Positions 51,483-63,655 of a DNA stretch of 64,000 bases are shown here, piece after piece (the first letter of the stretch is position 1; every line of letters begins with the position of its first letter). The notes beneath the pieces were generated by a model, which worked only from the letters and a program-made list of their open reading frames with translations, searched no databases and was not told the DNA's origin. Source of the DNA: Carposina sasakii (Eukaryota > Arthropoda > Insecta > Lepidoptera > Carposinidae); contig CP053160.1 of the NCBI GenBank assembly GCA_014607495.2, positions 10,788,001-10,852,000 on the forward strand, given 5' to 3'. The position numbers and the translations under genes were made by a program.

Positions 51483-52073
51483 CAGGGTGTAACAAAAGGG
51501 GTATGTTAAGCGAAAAGCTATATAAATAGCCCACTAAAAGGAACTTATATACAAAATTTCAGTCTCGAGTTACATGTTTTTTTTTCCAGATAGTACGGAG
51601 AATTCCTAAAGAATTCAGAAATGTTCATACAATCTTCAAAAATAAACATGTTCAGTCTCAAATTTTAAATCTTCAAAAATGCAAACATGTCCCGGTAAAA
51701 TGAATTCGAGTCTCGAGTTTAAAATTAGTAAAATTAATTGGAAACAACTTAAATGAAGAGATGTTTTGTTACCTGCGTATTCGCACACGCACTAGATTCA
51801 CATCACAAGTAATCAAAATATAACTTATCTACCAGAAAACATTTAATACGGACACATAATCTATTTTCAAACGAAAATTACATAAATGCGGAAAATAAGA
51901 TTTCTATATTAAAGCGCACGCCAAACAACCAAGTGACAACTCCTGTCAAACCGGGAGGTTTTCCAAAAACAAAAAGTATTTAACTAAGGATTAAACCTCC
52001 ACATTAACAATGTTCTCTATAGTGGGCTATTTACATAGCATTTCGCTTAACATACCCCTTTTGTTACACCATG
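51483..52073. mobile_element. CAGGGTGTAAC MITE, copy 5, enlarged by a SINE
   Basis: Ends CAGGGTGTAACAAAAGGGGT / ACCCCTTTTGTTACACCATG are intact, but the element is 591 bp instead of ~260 because of inserted sequence including the SINE at 51753-51905. A partial extra end lies just left at 51448-51475. Confidence 0.8.
51753..51905 (-). mobile_element. GATTCGGCGGG SINE fragment nested in a MITE
   Basis: The reverse complement matches the centre of copies at 14381 and 14901: TCCGTATTAAATGTTTTCTG, GATAAGTTATATTTTGATTA and GCGTGTGCGAATACGCAGGT. Confidence 0.8.
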
Positions 52074-52969
52074 TATAGCCCATTATAAAGAACATATCAT
52101 CAACACACTTGTCATCACATGTTTTTTCAAGATTGTATGAACATTCCTGAGTTGTTTTGAAATCCTACATACAGTATTAAGTATTATTCCTTATTGTACA
52201 CAAACATAAAGATATGTATAATTATAATATAATTTAATTTTACCGGATATACATATTTAGGGCTCAAATAATTTGTAAAGTAACTAACTAGTACTCAATA
52301 CCTCGATACTACTGTTAGGTATGCTGTTTATATTGAGCTGATTGGGAATAGAAACAGTAAAAGATATTTCAATTTCAAAGAAAAAAATTGGCTCAATATT
52401 CAAATTGCATATTCCAGCGTGCCACTACAAAAGACATCAACGGGCTGCCAACTTAAAAAAAGAGGGGTTTTTAAACTTAGTTTTTTTAATATCATCACTT
52501 GCATCAAGACCTTACATTCAAGATTCGTTTTAAGTTGATGAACCTATTTAAACATCGACGATTCTTTCAGTATATGTAGAAAGATGTAGAATTCAGTATA
52601 TGTAGGGAGACTGTTCGGCTCCCTCATTATTTAAAACATCTTGGGTTAACGCACTTGATGCAAATAGAGATATTTACCTATATTTTATCAATATGTAAAA
52701 TAACTTATTTGTTAAAGCAAAATCAAACAAACAACATACTTAAATATATCGTTTAATTATATGTCACATATTAGGTAAGTATATTACAGTTTATATAAGT
52801 AAATAAGTCGCCATAAAATGAAGTATTTTAGCCAGTAGCTTTGATCTTAGAAATAACTTCTGTGGCTTCCATCTAGAGTAGATATGTGCTTAGATTTTTT
52901 TGTTTTCTTATCTATGCCAGTATTCTTATAATGTTAATTTAAATCCTATTTAATTCTAGGTACACCGTC

Positions 52970-53087
52970 AAAAAATTCTTCACCCGAGTGGGAATCGAAC
53001 CCACGACCACTGCAAACCGTGCCAGCCGCTATAACCACTAAGCCACCGGGTCAATTACTCGGATGACGAATTTTACCATCTCTTTTA
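52970..53087 (-). mobile_element. tRNA-headed SINE, copy 3
   Basis: Minus strand: ATTCGTCATCCGAGTAATTG, CCGGTGGCTTAGTGGTTATA, GTGGGTTCGATTCCCACTCG, GAAGAATTTTTTG. Best-preserved head of the family. Confidence 0.88.
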
Positions 53088-53347
53088 ACTAAAGCTCAAT
53101 ATCAAATTCAAAATCTTTATTGCATGAGTGTTTTTTTTACAATGGTATGGTCTCTCCTTTTAAGTCAAAAACCTGTATTAGGAAAAGACCGCTCTTTCGA
53201 TGGTTGGTACATAATAATTTCAATCATTGCAATAACTATCATTATGTATATAGGACTACTTTTATATGCTAGTCCCTAATGTCTCTTAAATCTTAATACA
53301 TTTGATCTCTTTTTATACAAATGCAACTTTATTAATTTCATTCTAAG

Positions 53348-56300
53348 TTACGCTGCATTCGCGTCTCCTATCTTCTCTTTTGCATTATCAGCTACGTCTT
53401 CTTTACCAGTCTTGGAAGCATCAAGGCGCTCGATGGCCTCGAAGACCCACTTGTAGTTCATAGCTCCGAAACCCTGGAAATAATGAAAACTCTTTCATTA
53501 ATTACAGGGACTTTCGACGACTTCATTCCTGTATTAGCTTAATGCTAAAAGTAAAATAAAAGGAAATACATTTTCCTGAAAAATCGCTGGCACGATAAAC
53601 AAGGTGGTACTTTTAAAAATCGCTTATTTACTAAACTTCGCACTAGATAGCGAGGCTCTAGGCCAGATTTTGTCACAATTATCTGGTCATATGCCACATA
53701 GGACAATGTAAGCCTTTGCAAGTACCGCATATTCGTCGATTATTATTTTGTTGACATTAATTGACATACCTATTTTCGGTGGGCTGTCAGAACCCTTTTA
53801 CCTTGTGGCAGGCCCTAGTTTGATAGCCCATTTCTCTACCTATACATATGCAATAAGCTAGCCTGAAACTACTGCAAGATCAGGATCCTTGCGATCTCTT
53901 TTATAATTAAAAAGTAAAGAACCCTATCCTAGTAAATAAGGTCCTGCAGACTACCTGTATACGTGGAAAAGCAGCAAAAAATAAGCTATCCTATATCTTC
54001 TTCTAATATATAAAATTCTCGTGTCACGGTGTTAGAAGTTAAACTCCTCCGAAACGGCTCGACCGATTTTCGTAAATCTTAGCATGCATATGGTTAGGGT
54101 AGAGAATCGGACAACATCTATTTTTCATCCCCCTAAATGTTAAGGGTGGTCCACCCCTAATTTAAAAAAAATTGACAAAATTTTTTGTTTTTATTTTTTT
54201 ATGATACAGGATAGAAAAATACATACAACCATGAATTTTCACCCCTCTAGGATCAACCCCTTTTACATGGCAAAACAACGTTTGCCGGGTCAGCTAGTTA
54301 TATATATATATATTTACGTACCCTATGATTCCTCCTCTGCAACACCTCCAGAAACACGGTCGGCCTCGCCTGCACGTGTGTTGTAAAGGCTTGCAGCATA
54401 TACCCTCTCTCATCGAAGTCTATCAGTATGTTGTTCTGCTGTAACTCCTCGATGCTCTCCTGCACCTTCAAAGAGCTGGTGCTTAGCTTCTCCCTGATGA
54501 TGTCGTAGTAGGTTGGAGGCCAGGATATGAGGTTTGCGCCACGGGCTTTTAGGGTTTTCATCTGGGGTTAAAGAGCTTGGGTTTGTATTATAATAATAAT
54601 AATAAAGTGGCAGTGGCTTCAAAATATTAGAATACCTACGTACTACGTCGACGCAATTGATTATGAGAAACGTAAATACGTAAAAGGACAATAGTGCGCA
54701 AAAGTGGCTTCGTAATTTGTTATAATGATGCTGGTGTTTCTCAATACTAGTCAGATTAACAGCCAATTTCAGAAACCGATCTCGGAAGATTTTTTGCAAA
54801 TTTCAGATTAAATGTTCCATTGCTTTCATACAAAATTTTAAATTTGCAATAAAACATTGCGAGGTTCTTTATGATCTCTAATATTTAAAATTGGCCGTAA
54901 GTAAATAAAATTAATTTAGTGCATGAAAAGATGAGCAGTCCCACTTTTAGGTCTCTGATCAGCAGCTTAGGCCGTGCTTTCATCCATCAGTCATTCAGGA
55001 CAAAGTAGTAAGGGCTATAATATTATCATATCTGTGGTAATTTTCCAAAATACATAGTCAGATAGGCTGATGCTGTCTTTCTCTATAACAAGAGCAAGAT
55101 AGAGACAGAGCATCAACATTGTCCTTTAGATAGGCTTTCTGACCATTGGAAACATCAGCCCCCTGATTACGTAAAAGCAATAGCACACACTCTTAATTAT
55201 CGCGATCGCGCGGCTTCCGCTTTGCTATTGCTTTTACGTAATCAGGGGGCGGTCTTTAATTGATTTCATATGGGTGTATTTAGTGCAATATAATTCAATT
55301 ACTATTTATATAGGTAAGAAACTAGCGGCCACCCACGACTTCATCCGCGTGAAAGGGCAAAGGCCGTGCGAAGCCGAGGCGGGTGCTAGCTATACATAAC
55401 AAACTTTCCAGCGTCGGTATCATGGCAAAAACGCGACGCAGGTTTTTTTTATCAACACCACGCGAGTTTCCAGTCACCAAATGCGAGCATGGCAATGACA
55501 TAGATTCGGAACCCGCGCACGACGCGTCTTTTGGACAACTCGTGGAAGTGGTGCTACCATTGCGAAAGTAAAATGAACTTTATTACGTTCGACACTGAAT
55601 CGGTAAATGAATTGATATACAGTCACAGGAAACGTCAAATTTAGCGATAAGACCCCGCGTGAATTTAAGCGCCATTTTTACGCTACAAAAAGCGCGATAT
55701 ACGTGAGTCGCGGACATGCTACTGGTGCTGAATTAATCTATCTATTAAAAAACCGCAACAAATTCCGTTGCGTAGTTTTAAAGATATAAGTATACATAGG
55801 GACGACAGACAGACAGAAGATGGCAACTATATTTTATAATACGTACATAGTTATTTTGGTTTCGGAAATGTAATGTAACGTACTGTTTTTACTTACAGTA
55901 GTAACAATGTCATCCGTGTAGAGAGCAATGTGCTCCACGCCCGACGTGCCCAGGGACTTCACGAACTCGCTAGCCTTGCTGGTGGGGCGCAGGCCTTTAG
56001 CTGCCTCGTTTAGCGATAGCTGGGAGAATATCATTCAGCTATTTATTATCATTTTATGTTTATATGTACGTGTACGACATTTAATTGGATTTCCAATATC
56101 ACGATAACCTAACCTAATTAATTGCTATATTCTGTACAATACAAGAGTGAATGGGCATGAAAGGACATCAATGCAATAATAACGTGCAAGTAGCTTGTAT
56201 TAAGGAACAAAAAATTTTTTTGTATGCAGTAACGCTGATTGAGTGCAGACTAACCCAGTTATGCAAACATAACAGCGCCATTATTACTACAAATTGCGTT

Positions 56301-59300
56301 AAGTTATTTATGTGGGCCAATCCCGGCGGCACTGCAATGCCGGGCCGACCCGTGACGGGAGTGGAGCGAGCCCCGAACATCCCGTCGCGGTACAAAAATC
56401 AGTTTAATATACTGGTCCCCCTGTGGGGGAACTTTCAGATATTAAGCTGAAAAGAACAGATACTACACTTTGATCTTAGCCAAAAGGCCGAGAAGCGATA
56501 CCAAATATTCGAAATCAAAGAAATGTCATCAAACGCAAAAAGTTTTTAATATCGCGTTCTAAAATTATACGGTGGTTTTTAGTAGCGCCATCTCTTAGCC
56601 ATCCTAAGCTGCCGCTTATAGGCAAGGCGCTCATAATAAAGTAAAATTTGGAGAAGATAACAGAAGCCGAGTTAATACGATACCAAAGTTAAATTATAAA
56701 AATTTGATGTTATAGAGTTAAAGCTCTAGATTTTAACATTTCAATTTTTTCTAGTTTAATCATAAGTAGTGTTAATACAATCTAGGGGTAGATGCACTGA
56801 TGATGATGAAGTAGGTAAGTACTTATTTATTATTATGTATTAGGTACCTAAAGTTCATGTCAGGGCTTCATTGATTGGGCTGCATGCCCTTGGCTTTTTA
56901 ATTTATAATTTTACTATAGTAAAACTCTTACCTTTGCATATTTAAGTTCTTTTCATACCACGACGCTGAATCTTCCAGTGTTCCGTCTGCCATATTGCCC
57001 TCCACGTGGTTATACGGTGGTTTTTAGTAGTATTATCAATAAAAACCGATACATATTTGATTACATAATTAATCAATAATATACCATCTCTTGGTACAGC
57101 TAGAAACAACCTGGAACGGAATAGGTAGTGCAGATTGCGTGACGAAATCTTAACATGGACATGCCAACCGCGCGGGATTACTATTTCGCAGCTGCCGTTA
57201 TATTACATAAAATTATTTGCAATTTACGCGCATTGCCATATTTTTCCTTATTTCAAACTCAACTAAAATTCGGTATACAAAGGAATTGCTGTACGAGTGC
57301 ATGTCAATTTGAAATGAAATGATTTTTTTGGCGGCATTTGCCTTTCAGTGGCGGCGGCAGGCTAAACAATAAAATAGTGAAACTTCTCTTATTATTGTTT
57401 TTGCTTAACAAAGGCAACGAATAAAGTAAAAATTGGGAGAAAGGACAATAAATTATTTCTGTCTCTTTTTGCAAAAGGGATGATAGAACACTCCTGTTCT
57501 TTTCATCATACGTTGTGAGTTGTTACTTATTGATAACTTGTTTTAGAAGAACCTCTGCATTTGTGATTTGGCTCGTGTTACCGGACTTCTGATTTTTGCG
57601 TACAGGATTTGTTTATGAAAAGGAAGGTGAAAACGGTAAGTACAAATCAGGTTTTGTTTGTAATCGACAATGTTACACTTGAATCAATTTAAGTTCTCTT
57701 GATTTGTCTCTATTGCTTTTGCATCCTTAAAATGAATGTTTCATACGTGGTAATGTGAAGTTTTTTAAGGGGATGTCGGGGAATTATAGGGGAAGTTATG
57801 TTGAATTAACAAGATGATTTTGTGTTATAGGTCTGATTGGCTATTTTAAAGCTCTTTTTATACATTTTATGTTTACATTTCTAAAATTTTTTTCTTTTTT
57901 TCTAGACAACATGAGTTGGCGAGCAAAGGAAGAGAATCTGGATGAATCCTATCCTGTAGTACGAGTCCACAAATCATACAATTTAAATACAATCATGGGA
58001 TGTCGAAAGAGCACCATCAAGGACATGTAGTTGTGATAAGGGAACACCGCACGTCTCCAAATGATTTTTTATTTGATTTTATAGAGTTCCTTATTCTCTG
58101 TAATATTCCGTGGGCACAATGAAAACCCATCTTTTAAAAACTGTTTTGAAAAATACATGTGCTGCGCTTGTTCTAATCGAAAAAAGCTGCCCGGTGAATC
58201 AATACTCAGAAAAAAATATTTATTGCAAAGAAGCTTGCTACAATACACAGCGAGATGAACGAAAAAATATATTATTGGATGAAACTACTGATTTCTTAGG
58301 AAGATATGTAACTTTTTGGTCAAAGAACTTCATCAGTTTACCAATAGCTTGTAAAGTATTAGAAAATGAATGGAAAAACAATTTCTCAGTTTGTCATTGA
58401 TTGTTTGAAAAATATGTGGGGTGACTATGAAGATAAAGTGGAAAGTGTTCTTTTGTTATGACAGTGAATGGAAGCGGGGGGTTTTAAAACAACATTTTCC
58501 GAACATGAAGAACTTGTTTAGGCTTCATCGAGTAGCAGAAAAAATACGTTTGATTCCGGATGTAGACACACTGATTGCAAAGGAAAGAAAATGTCTCCCA
58601 GTAGAGTAAAACTGTTAAAAGACATGTATCCCAATTTACCGTTGCCACCTCAACCAATTAACGCGGTGGGGCACTTGGCTTGCAGCGGCCTCTTTTATAA
58701 TTCGACGAAATTACTATCATGTTTGAGAAGTAAAAGTCTCAATAAAAAAATCGAAAAATATTACCTTTAAAGACAATATTCGAAATGATTTATTTCGACG
58801 AAAGTTTTAAAATAATACAAATAGCGTTGACAAATTTACAAAAACGCATACATCCATAGTTGAAGCATTTCAAATATTTGATGAAGTAAGGTCAATAGTA
58901 AATTGGAGTATGAGTTCACCTATACAAAATAAATTGAGCATCTGGCTCCATCCGGATATTGATATTTCAGGACGTTTTCGAACAAATCGCAAGCGGTTCA
59001 GCAACTGACGATATTTTAATTTTGAAATTGCCCCGCTGACATCAGTAGAGGTTGAACGGACGTTTTCACATATAAATAGATATTAAATGTTAAAAGAAAT
59101 ATATTAAAGTTGGCAAATATGAAAAGATTATCGTAATTTATTTCAATCCACAGAAAACGAAAATGCAATTTCAAATGTTGAAGAAATTGATAGAAAAATC
59201 AAATAAAAAGTTGTTTCCTTCAATCGTTGTTCGTTCGTTTTCTGTCGAATTGAAATAAATTAAGTTACTGTTTTTATTTTGCAAAGTTAAATTAAATATT

Positions 59301-62300
59301 AATCAACAATGTTAAATTTCATTATATTTATGCCCATAATTGGTGCCCGATAATGGCAAAGGCTCGCCCCCTATTTGCGACTCAAACATAGCTGGCGTGG
59401 AGTGGGTATTTTATATTTGCCTACCCCTTCGGGGTTACACGTGATGCTATGATTTTTATGGTATTTCTCTGATTAAGTTGTTAATAACAAATGATATTTT
59501 ACTTGTTGTCACATTGTAGAACACTTTTATTTACTGAATTTACACGTTTTACAATAATAAAAAATTATTTAAAGGACCAATGTTTTTTATTCTTCCCTTC
59601 TTTTCCTTTAGAAATGATAAACATTTAAAATATATTACTTATTAAATAATTGTTTTCTTTTATAATACCAGTATAAAGAAAATATCCGAAATCCCGCAAT
59701 CCCGCCGGGCGACTAATATAAAGGTCGTTGAATTACACTACCTATTCCGATCACTGCTAATGACTCTTCATAAATGTATATTATATTTATATGTATCTAT
59801 ACATATTCATATTCTTTATTGTACACAGACATTTTATATGGAAAAACATTTTACATTGACAATGTACAAAGGCGTGCTTATCCCTATAAGAGATTTCTTC
59901 CAGCAAACCACTTAAACATACATATTGTCACGCCCAATATCCCCGCAAAGAGGTTGGGCAGAAGTGTACAAATTATCTTCACATATTTATACGGAAATTG
60001 TGTTAACATAAGATAAATCTTTATTTGCGTTAGTGGACGCCCGCGACTCCGTCCGCGTGGACTACAGAAAAAACAACATGTCGAAATTATCCGGGATAAA
60101 AACATTTTCCTGGGATAAAAAGTAGCCTATATGTTAAGTGGGACCTGTCACAATATATTACTGAAAACTGCGTCGAAATCGGTTCAGCCGTTTCTGAAAT
60201 TAGCGTGCACCAACGCACAGACAAACAGACAAACCGACAAACAGACAAAAATTCCAAAAATCATCGTTTTGGGTTCTATTGCATTGATAAAGGCCTCCTA
60301 AAATATTTTTTCTCATATATCTTCCATGTACAGACAGCGATCCGTTACATTTTTATTATATGTACAGATAGATTAAACATAGAAAATCAAGATGTCACAT
60401 TTAAAATTTCTACTAAAATTATTTATGTATCATATAATAAAAGTTATGTTGATATATCTAGAAATACTCACAGTATATCATTAAGAACATCATTTTCTGC
60501 AGCTTTATATCCCGGAAATAGGATTCCATTATATTTCGTTCTATCTATCAAGGTATGAGTGTTATCGCCATACTGCAAAATAAATACAAGTGATTATTGC
60601 ATAATTTTGGGTATAATCGCATTGTTATTGCAAGATACGTTTATAAACCTAATGATGGCCCGTTTTCCTAAAACGCCTCAATTGCATCAATAGAAATTGA
60701 CCAGATTGAATGACAACTGTTCATCCTTTCAAGCGTTTCAATTCATCTAAGGTTTCAAGCATAATATTATGTTATGTAACATATTGTGTCATTTGTGGTG
60801 AGAAATAAATAAATTGAGTATTATTATATTACATTGAAATTTCACAGAATTCATGTAAAATGTCTCCTAATTTTATTCTTAGTTGCAACTTTTCACTTGG
60901 AGGAGAGATGATACAAGGTACCTACTATTTATATGCATGAACGTATAAAGAACTATTTTTATTACGTTCATGTTTATATGTAAAAGGTTTTTATACTAGA
61001 ATTTCAATGATTGAGTGTGTTTGTGGTTTAAGTCAACGTTTACGACACTGGGATAAATCTCACCGTCCTCAAAACTGCGTATCTGATCAAACCCTGGTCA
61101 TCCTTCTCTTCAGTGATATCCTTGACCACTTCAGCGCCGCCAGCCTTGGCCTGCTTCACCAGGCTGTCCAGGTTCTGGACTTCGAAGCCCACATCCTTGA
61201 CGAAGTCGCCGCGAGCTGCCAGATCTTTGGATATACCACCCGATGCTGTTGGCGACTCGAAGATTATGGTTATCTGTAGTAGAGATGGGTGAATGTGAAT
61301 GATTCGTTTGAAAGGGCTAGTATTCGAATTTTTCGATTGTTGGAGAGATCTGTTCGATGGAAACATAGATATACCATTCGGGGGGCTTATAGGTTCGATC
61401 AGAGTCATGGGCCAGTACCCACTGAAATTATTTCATATACGGATTTTAATGTTATCAATTAGCCCTTGCCTCGGAAAGCATGTTAAAACCACGGTTGGTT
61501 CTGCGCCTGATCTCTCTCCAGTGGTGTCGGCTTTTCGTTCCATCGGACTATGAAAGTGAAGGAATAAAGAATTATATGGCTACTCTCCGATGAGATTGGC
61601 ACGCAATACGGACATAGCTGCCTCTTAGAAACCATTTAATCGACATACGTAGGTATACGAGTAGGTATATATTTCGCCAACACTCAAGGTATCCTCGGGA
61701 TTTTAAACCAAAATTGGACTTATAATATTGTTAAGATTGATTAAAGTTTGTGTAAATCTAACCTTATTCTGCCGTACGGCATGAGATATTGTAGGTCGGT
61801 TTTCCGTCGGATCTCGCACTGCTAGGGGTTTGAAGCCAAATCTGGTCACGAAATAGCTGGAAGCCTGTAATGTTGGGATAGTATGCTCGATTCTGACCGT
61901 CTCACTTAAACGTAAACTTAAATTTAGTCAGGTCTGTCCCTCTCCAATCTTAACATAAATGGTTGAGAGGCAATGGACAGGTAGGACTAGGTAGTATTAT
62001 AATGTAATTTATCATTCGGTACGACTTATTTATCGATTAAAACCTTATCCGGGATTAAATTAATGAGTATCGTAACGGACGATACATTCACAGATGCCAA
62101 ATATGTAAGTACACACGGCTCTGTTCCCAAAATGCCGTGGCCAGAACGGCAGGATCTTGAAGGAGATCGTACAGCCACGTTTAGCTTAGCGAGGGCAATT
62201 GTCAGTTATCAGAGACAAGTTGCTAGCTTATCATTCAAATATATAGATAAAATTATATTTTATTAATACCGAGTAATTAGTAATAATTATCGAGTAATTG

Positions 62301-62541
62301 ACCCGGTAGCTCAGTCGTTAGAGCGGCTGGCACAGTTTGCAGTGGTCGTGGGTTCGATTCCCACTCGGGTGAAGAATTTTTTCCATTTCTTTATTAATAA
62401 TTATATAATAAAATTATATCTCCAAGTAAGTAGAATAACCGCAAATCTTACCGTTTTAGCATTGCTCACCCAAAATGTGAGGTGGTCGAAATGCAACACC
62501 CTGCCATTTTGTTTTTCAACACTTCTCTTGCTTTTGGTCAT
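53348..62541 (-). CDS. Diverged tandem paralog of 4-hydroxyphenylpyruvate dioxygenase (possibly broken)
   Basis: Exons recognised in gene order: 62452-62541 (MTKSKRSVEKQN...[15 protein letters not shown]), 61763-61864, 61064-61273, 60472-60572, ~57008 to 56932, 55897-56019, 54322-54561 and 53348-53473 (stop TAA). Exon sizes match the neighbouring HPD gene (101 and 240 nt exactly; 102 vs 105; 210 vs 216). Iron-ligand contexts persist: NHVEGN, GVEHIALYTDDI, TVFLEVLQRRNH. Two defects: the 57008 exon has lost about the first 28 nt of its homolog, with KPPY replacing the INFID context, and no exon for FWSVDD...SVVMANW is found between 56020 and 56931. Splicing the flanking exons directly would shift the frame into a stop. 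The C-terminal exon ends differently (GFGAMNYKWVFEAIERL...). So it is either a pseudogene or a neofunctionalised copy with an unrecognised exon. Likely AATAAA signals: 53328-53333 or 53116-53121. Confidence 0.85.
55158..55250. mobile_element. GATTACGTAAAAGCAATAG palindromic MITE, copy B
   Basis: A 93-bp hairpin-like element; ends GCCCCCTGATTACGTAAAAG / CTTTTACGTAATCAGGGGGC are perfect. Short form of 35774-35930. Lies in an intron of the dioxygenase paralog. Confidence 0.88.
56314..56499 (-). ncRNA. U2 spliceosomal snRNA
   Basis: Full-length (~186 nt) U2 on the minus strand. It opens ATCGCTTCTCGGCCTTTTGG, contains the branch-site recognition segment GTGTAGTATCTGTTCTT, the stem IIa region (CAGCTTAATATCTGAAAG), a stem IIb hairpin GTTCCCCC...GGGGGAC, an Sm-type site GATTTTTGT, and the 3' stem-loops CTCCCGTCACGGG and GGCCCGGCATTGCAGTGCCG. 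Every conserved domain is intact, with no poly(A) tail or truncation, so it may be functional; snRNA pseudogenes are common, however, and promoter strength cannot be judged. It lies inside the dioxygenase paralog, same strand, in the interval where an exon is missing. Confidence 0.95.
57117..59749. mobile_element. 2.6-kb decayed DNA transposon (CGGBP1-like hAT)
   Basis: Terminal inverted repeats CGGAATAGGTAGTG (57117-57130; inverted at 59736-59749), with GCGGGATT motifs further inside both ends. It contains the transposase remnant at 57905-59210. No clear target-site duplication remains. It sits in an intron of the dioxygenase paralog. Confidence 0.7.
57905..59210 (+). pseudogene. CGGBP1-like hAT transposase remnant
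   Basis: Several frames preserve family words interrupted by stops and shifts: MSWRAKEENLDESYPVVR, CGRKSTIKDM-like, LDETTDFLGRYV (the DETTDxxGRYV block of CGGBP1-like hAT proteins), VKLLKDMYPNLPLP and TSVEVERTFSHINR (the hAT dimerisation-end motif TSVEVERxFS). At least ten stops and multiple frameshifts; not functional. Confidence 0.75.
60033..60235 (+). repeat. CGCCCGCGACTCCG dispersed repeat fragment
   Basis: GGACGCCCGCGACTCCGTCC, AAAAAGTAGCCTATATGTTA and AATCGGTTCAGCCGTTTCTG match 7110-7305 and 22140-22360, followed by a CAGACAAACAGACAAACCGA run. Confidence 0.65.
62105..62240 (-). repeat. Metulj-like SINE fragment
   Basis: Minus-strand match to 28170-28400: AGCTAGCAACTTGTCTCTGA, CTAAACGTGGCTGTACGATC, GGAACAGAGCCGTG. 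Lies in intron 1 of the dioxygenase paralog. Confidence 0.55.
62290..62407 (+). mobile_element. tRNA-headed SINE, copy 4
   Basis: GAGTAATTGACCCGGTAGCT, A-box TAGCTCAGTCGTTAGAG, B-box GGTTCGATTCC and tail GAAGAATTTTTTCCATTTCT, 45 bp from the donor of exon 1 (62452-62541) of the dioxygenase paralog. Confidence 0.88.
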
Positions 62542-63510
62542 GGTCTTCTAATTATATTCGTACCTAATAAAGTTTAGATTAATATTAATAAGGGCCGATT
62601 TTTCCAATGGTCAAATCGCCTATCTGAAGGAGAAACTTGATGCTGTCTCCATCTTGATAGTTTTAGAGAATGACAGCATCTTTATCCTTTACCAACTTTC
62701 TAAGTGCCCATGTAACTTTCAGGGGGACAAAATTCTCGAAAAGTCTCGAGTTCGAACGAACCGAAACGGAACCGTTGTAGACGCTCAGAACATAGCAATT
62801 ATTACTTTACGGTGACGTAATTAGACACATTTCAGCACGAGACAGATATTTGTTTTTATTCTGTCATACTCGCGACCGATGCATGCTAAAATATACCTTA
62901 TTACTTAAGCGGTAAGTATATATAGGTATTGCTTCGCACCGCATTTCGTTAACGGCTCGTTAGTAGTCGCGTTTCGGCTCAAAAATTTTCAAGAATTGCC
63001 CCCAGGTAGTGGATTTAATTGAAAAAGCAAACAAAATTCTTACGTAATTTACAACGGTGTAAGTTACGTTGTACTTAGTCTGTCAGGTACGGTGGTAATT
63101 TAGCACAATCATTATTTTTTAAAATTTTCAAAATGGCGGTGCTCACACACATAGTTTACCCGTGTTTTAAAACCAAACTGTACTAAAACTACACTATCTG
63201 TAATACAGGTTTTATATACCTTTATATATAAATTGAGTTCATTAATGAAACCTACTGTTTAGTTATAGAATAGATAATAATAGTACTTAACACAGGTAGG
63301 TATTATTAAATTACCTATTCTGAACCCGAGTACGAGAACGAGTAGGTAATAAATAGTTAAGACTGTTTATACCAGGGCGGGTCACCTTTTGTATGTAATT
63401 TATTTATTTTTACAGCCAAGTAGCTAATTAGGTTAGGTTAATCTATGGGTAGTTTACGTACGTGATTTAAATACAAATATCATTTTAAATCCACTTGAAA
63501 AATTATATAG
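62542..63510. other. Upstream flank of the dioxygenase paralog
   Basis: Should contain the promoter of the minus-strand paralog. No gene, RNA or bounded repeat recognised. Confidence 0.4.
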
Positions 63511-63519
63511 AAAATACAC

Positions 63520-63655
63520 AGGATGTAACAGAAGGTTCGCTAAATAAAAGGTAGAGTTAATTTTCCAAGATAGTATAAACTTTCCTGGGTGGTTTAGTAT
63601 TAAGATTGACTAGACATTAAACATTAGACTTTGACATACCCCTTTGTTGCACTCA
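63520..63655. mobile_element. CAGGGTGTAAC MITE, degenerate copy 6
   Basis: CAGGATGTAACAGAAGG at the left and CATACCCCTTTGTTGCACTC at the right, only ~135 bp apart; an internally deleted member of the family. The rest to 64000 shows nothing recognisable. Confidence 0.6.

Noticed and set aside
54410..54799. 129-aa minus-strand frame overlapping the paralog exon
   Set aside because: Wrong frame relative to the conserved dioxygenase exon 54322-54561; no domain.
61040..61408. A separate 122-aa minus-strand protein
   Set aside because: Only residues from ITIIFESPT onward are coding; it is an exon of the dioxygenase paralog read through its acceptor at 61274-61275.
62290..62407. A tRNA gene (also at 50705, 52970 and 48505)
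   Set aside because: A and B boxes and the D-arm fit a tRNA, but the anticodon arm does not form, and all copies share the same non-tRNA 5' extension and 3' tail, so they are tRNA-derived SINEs.
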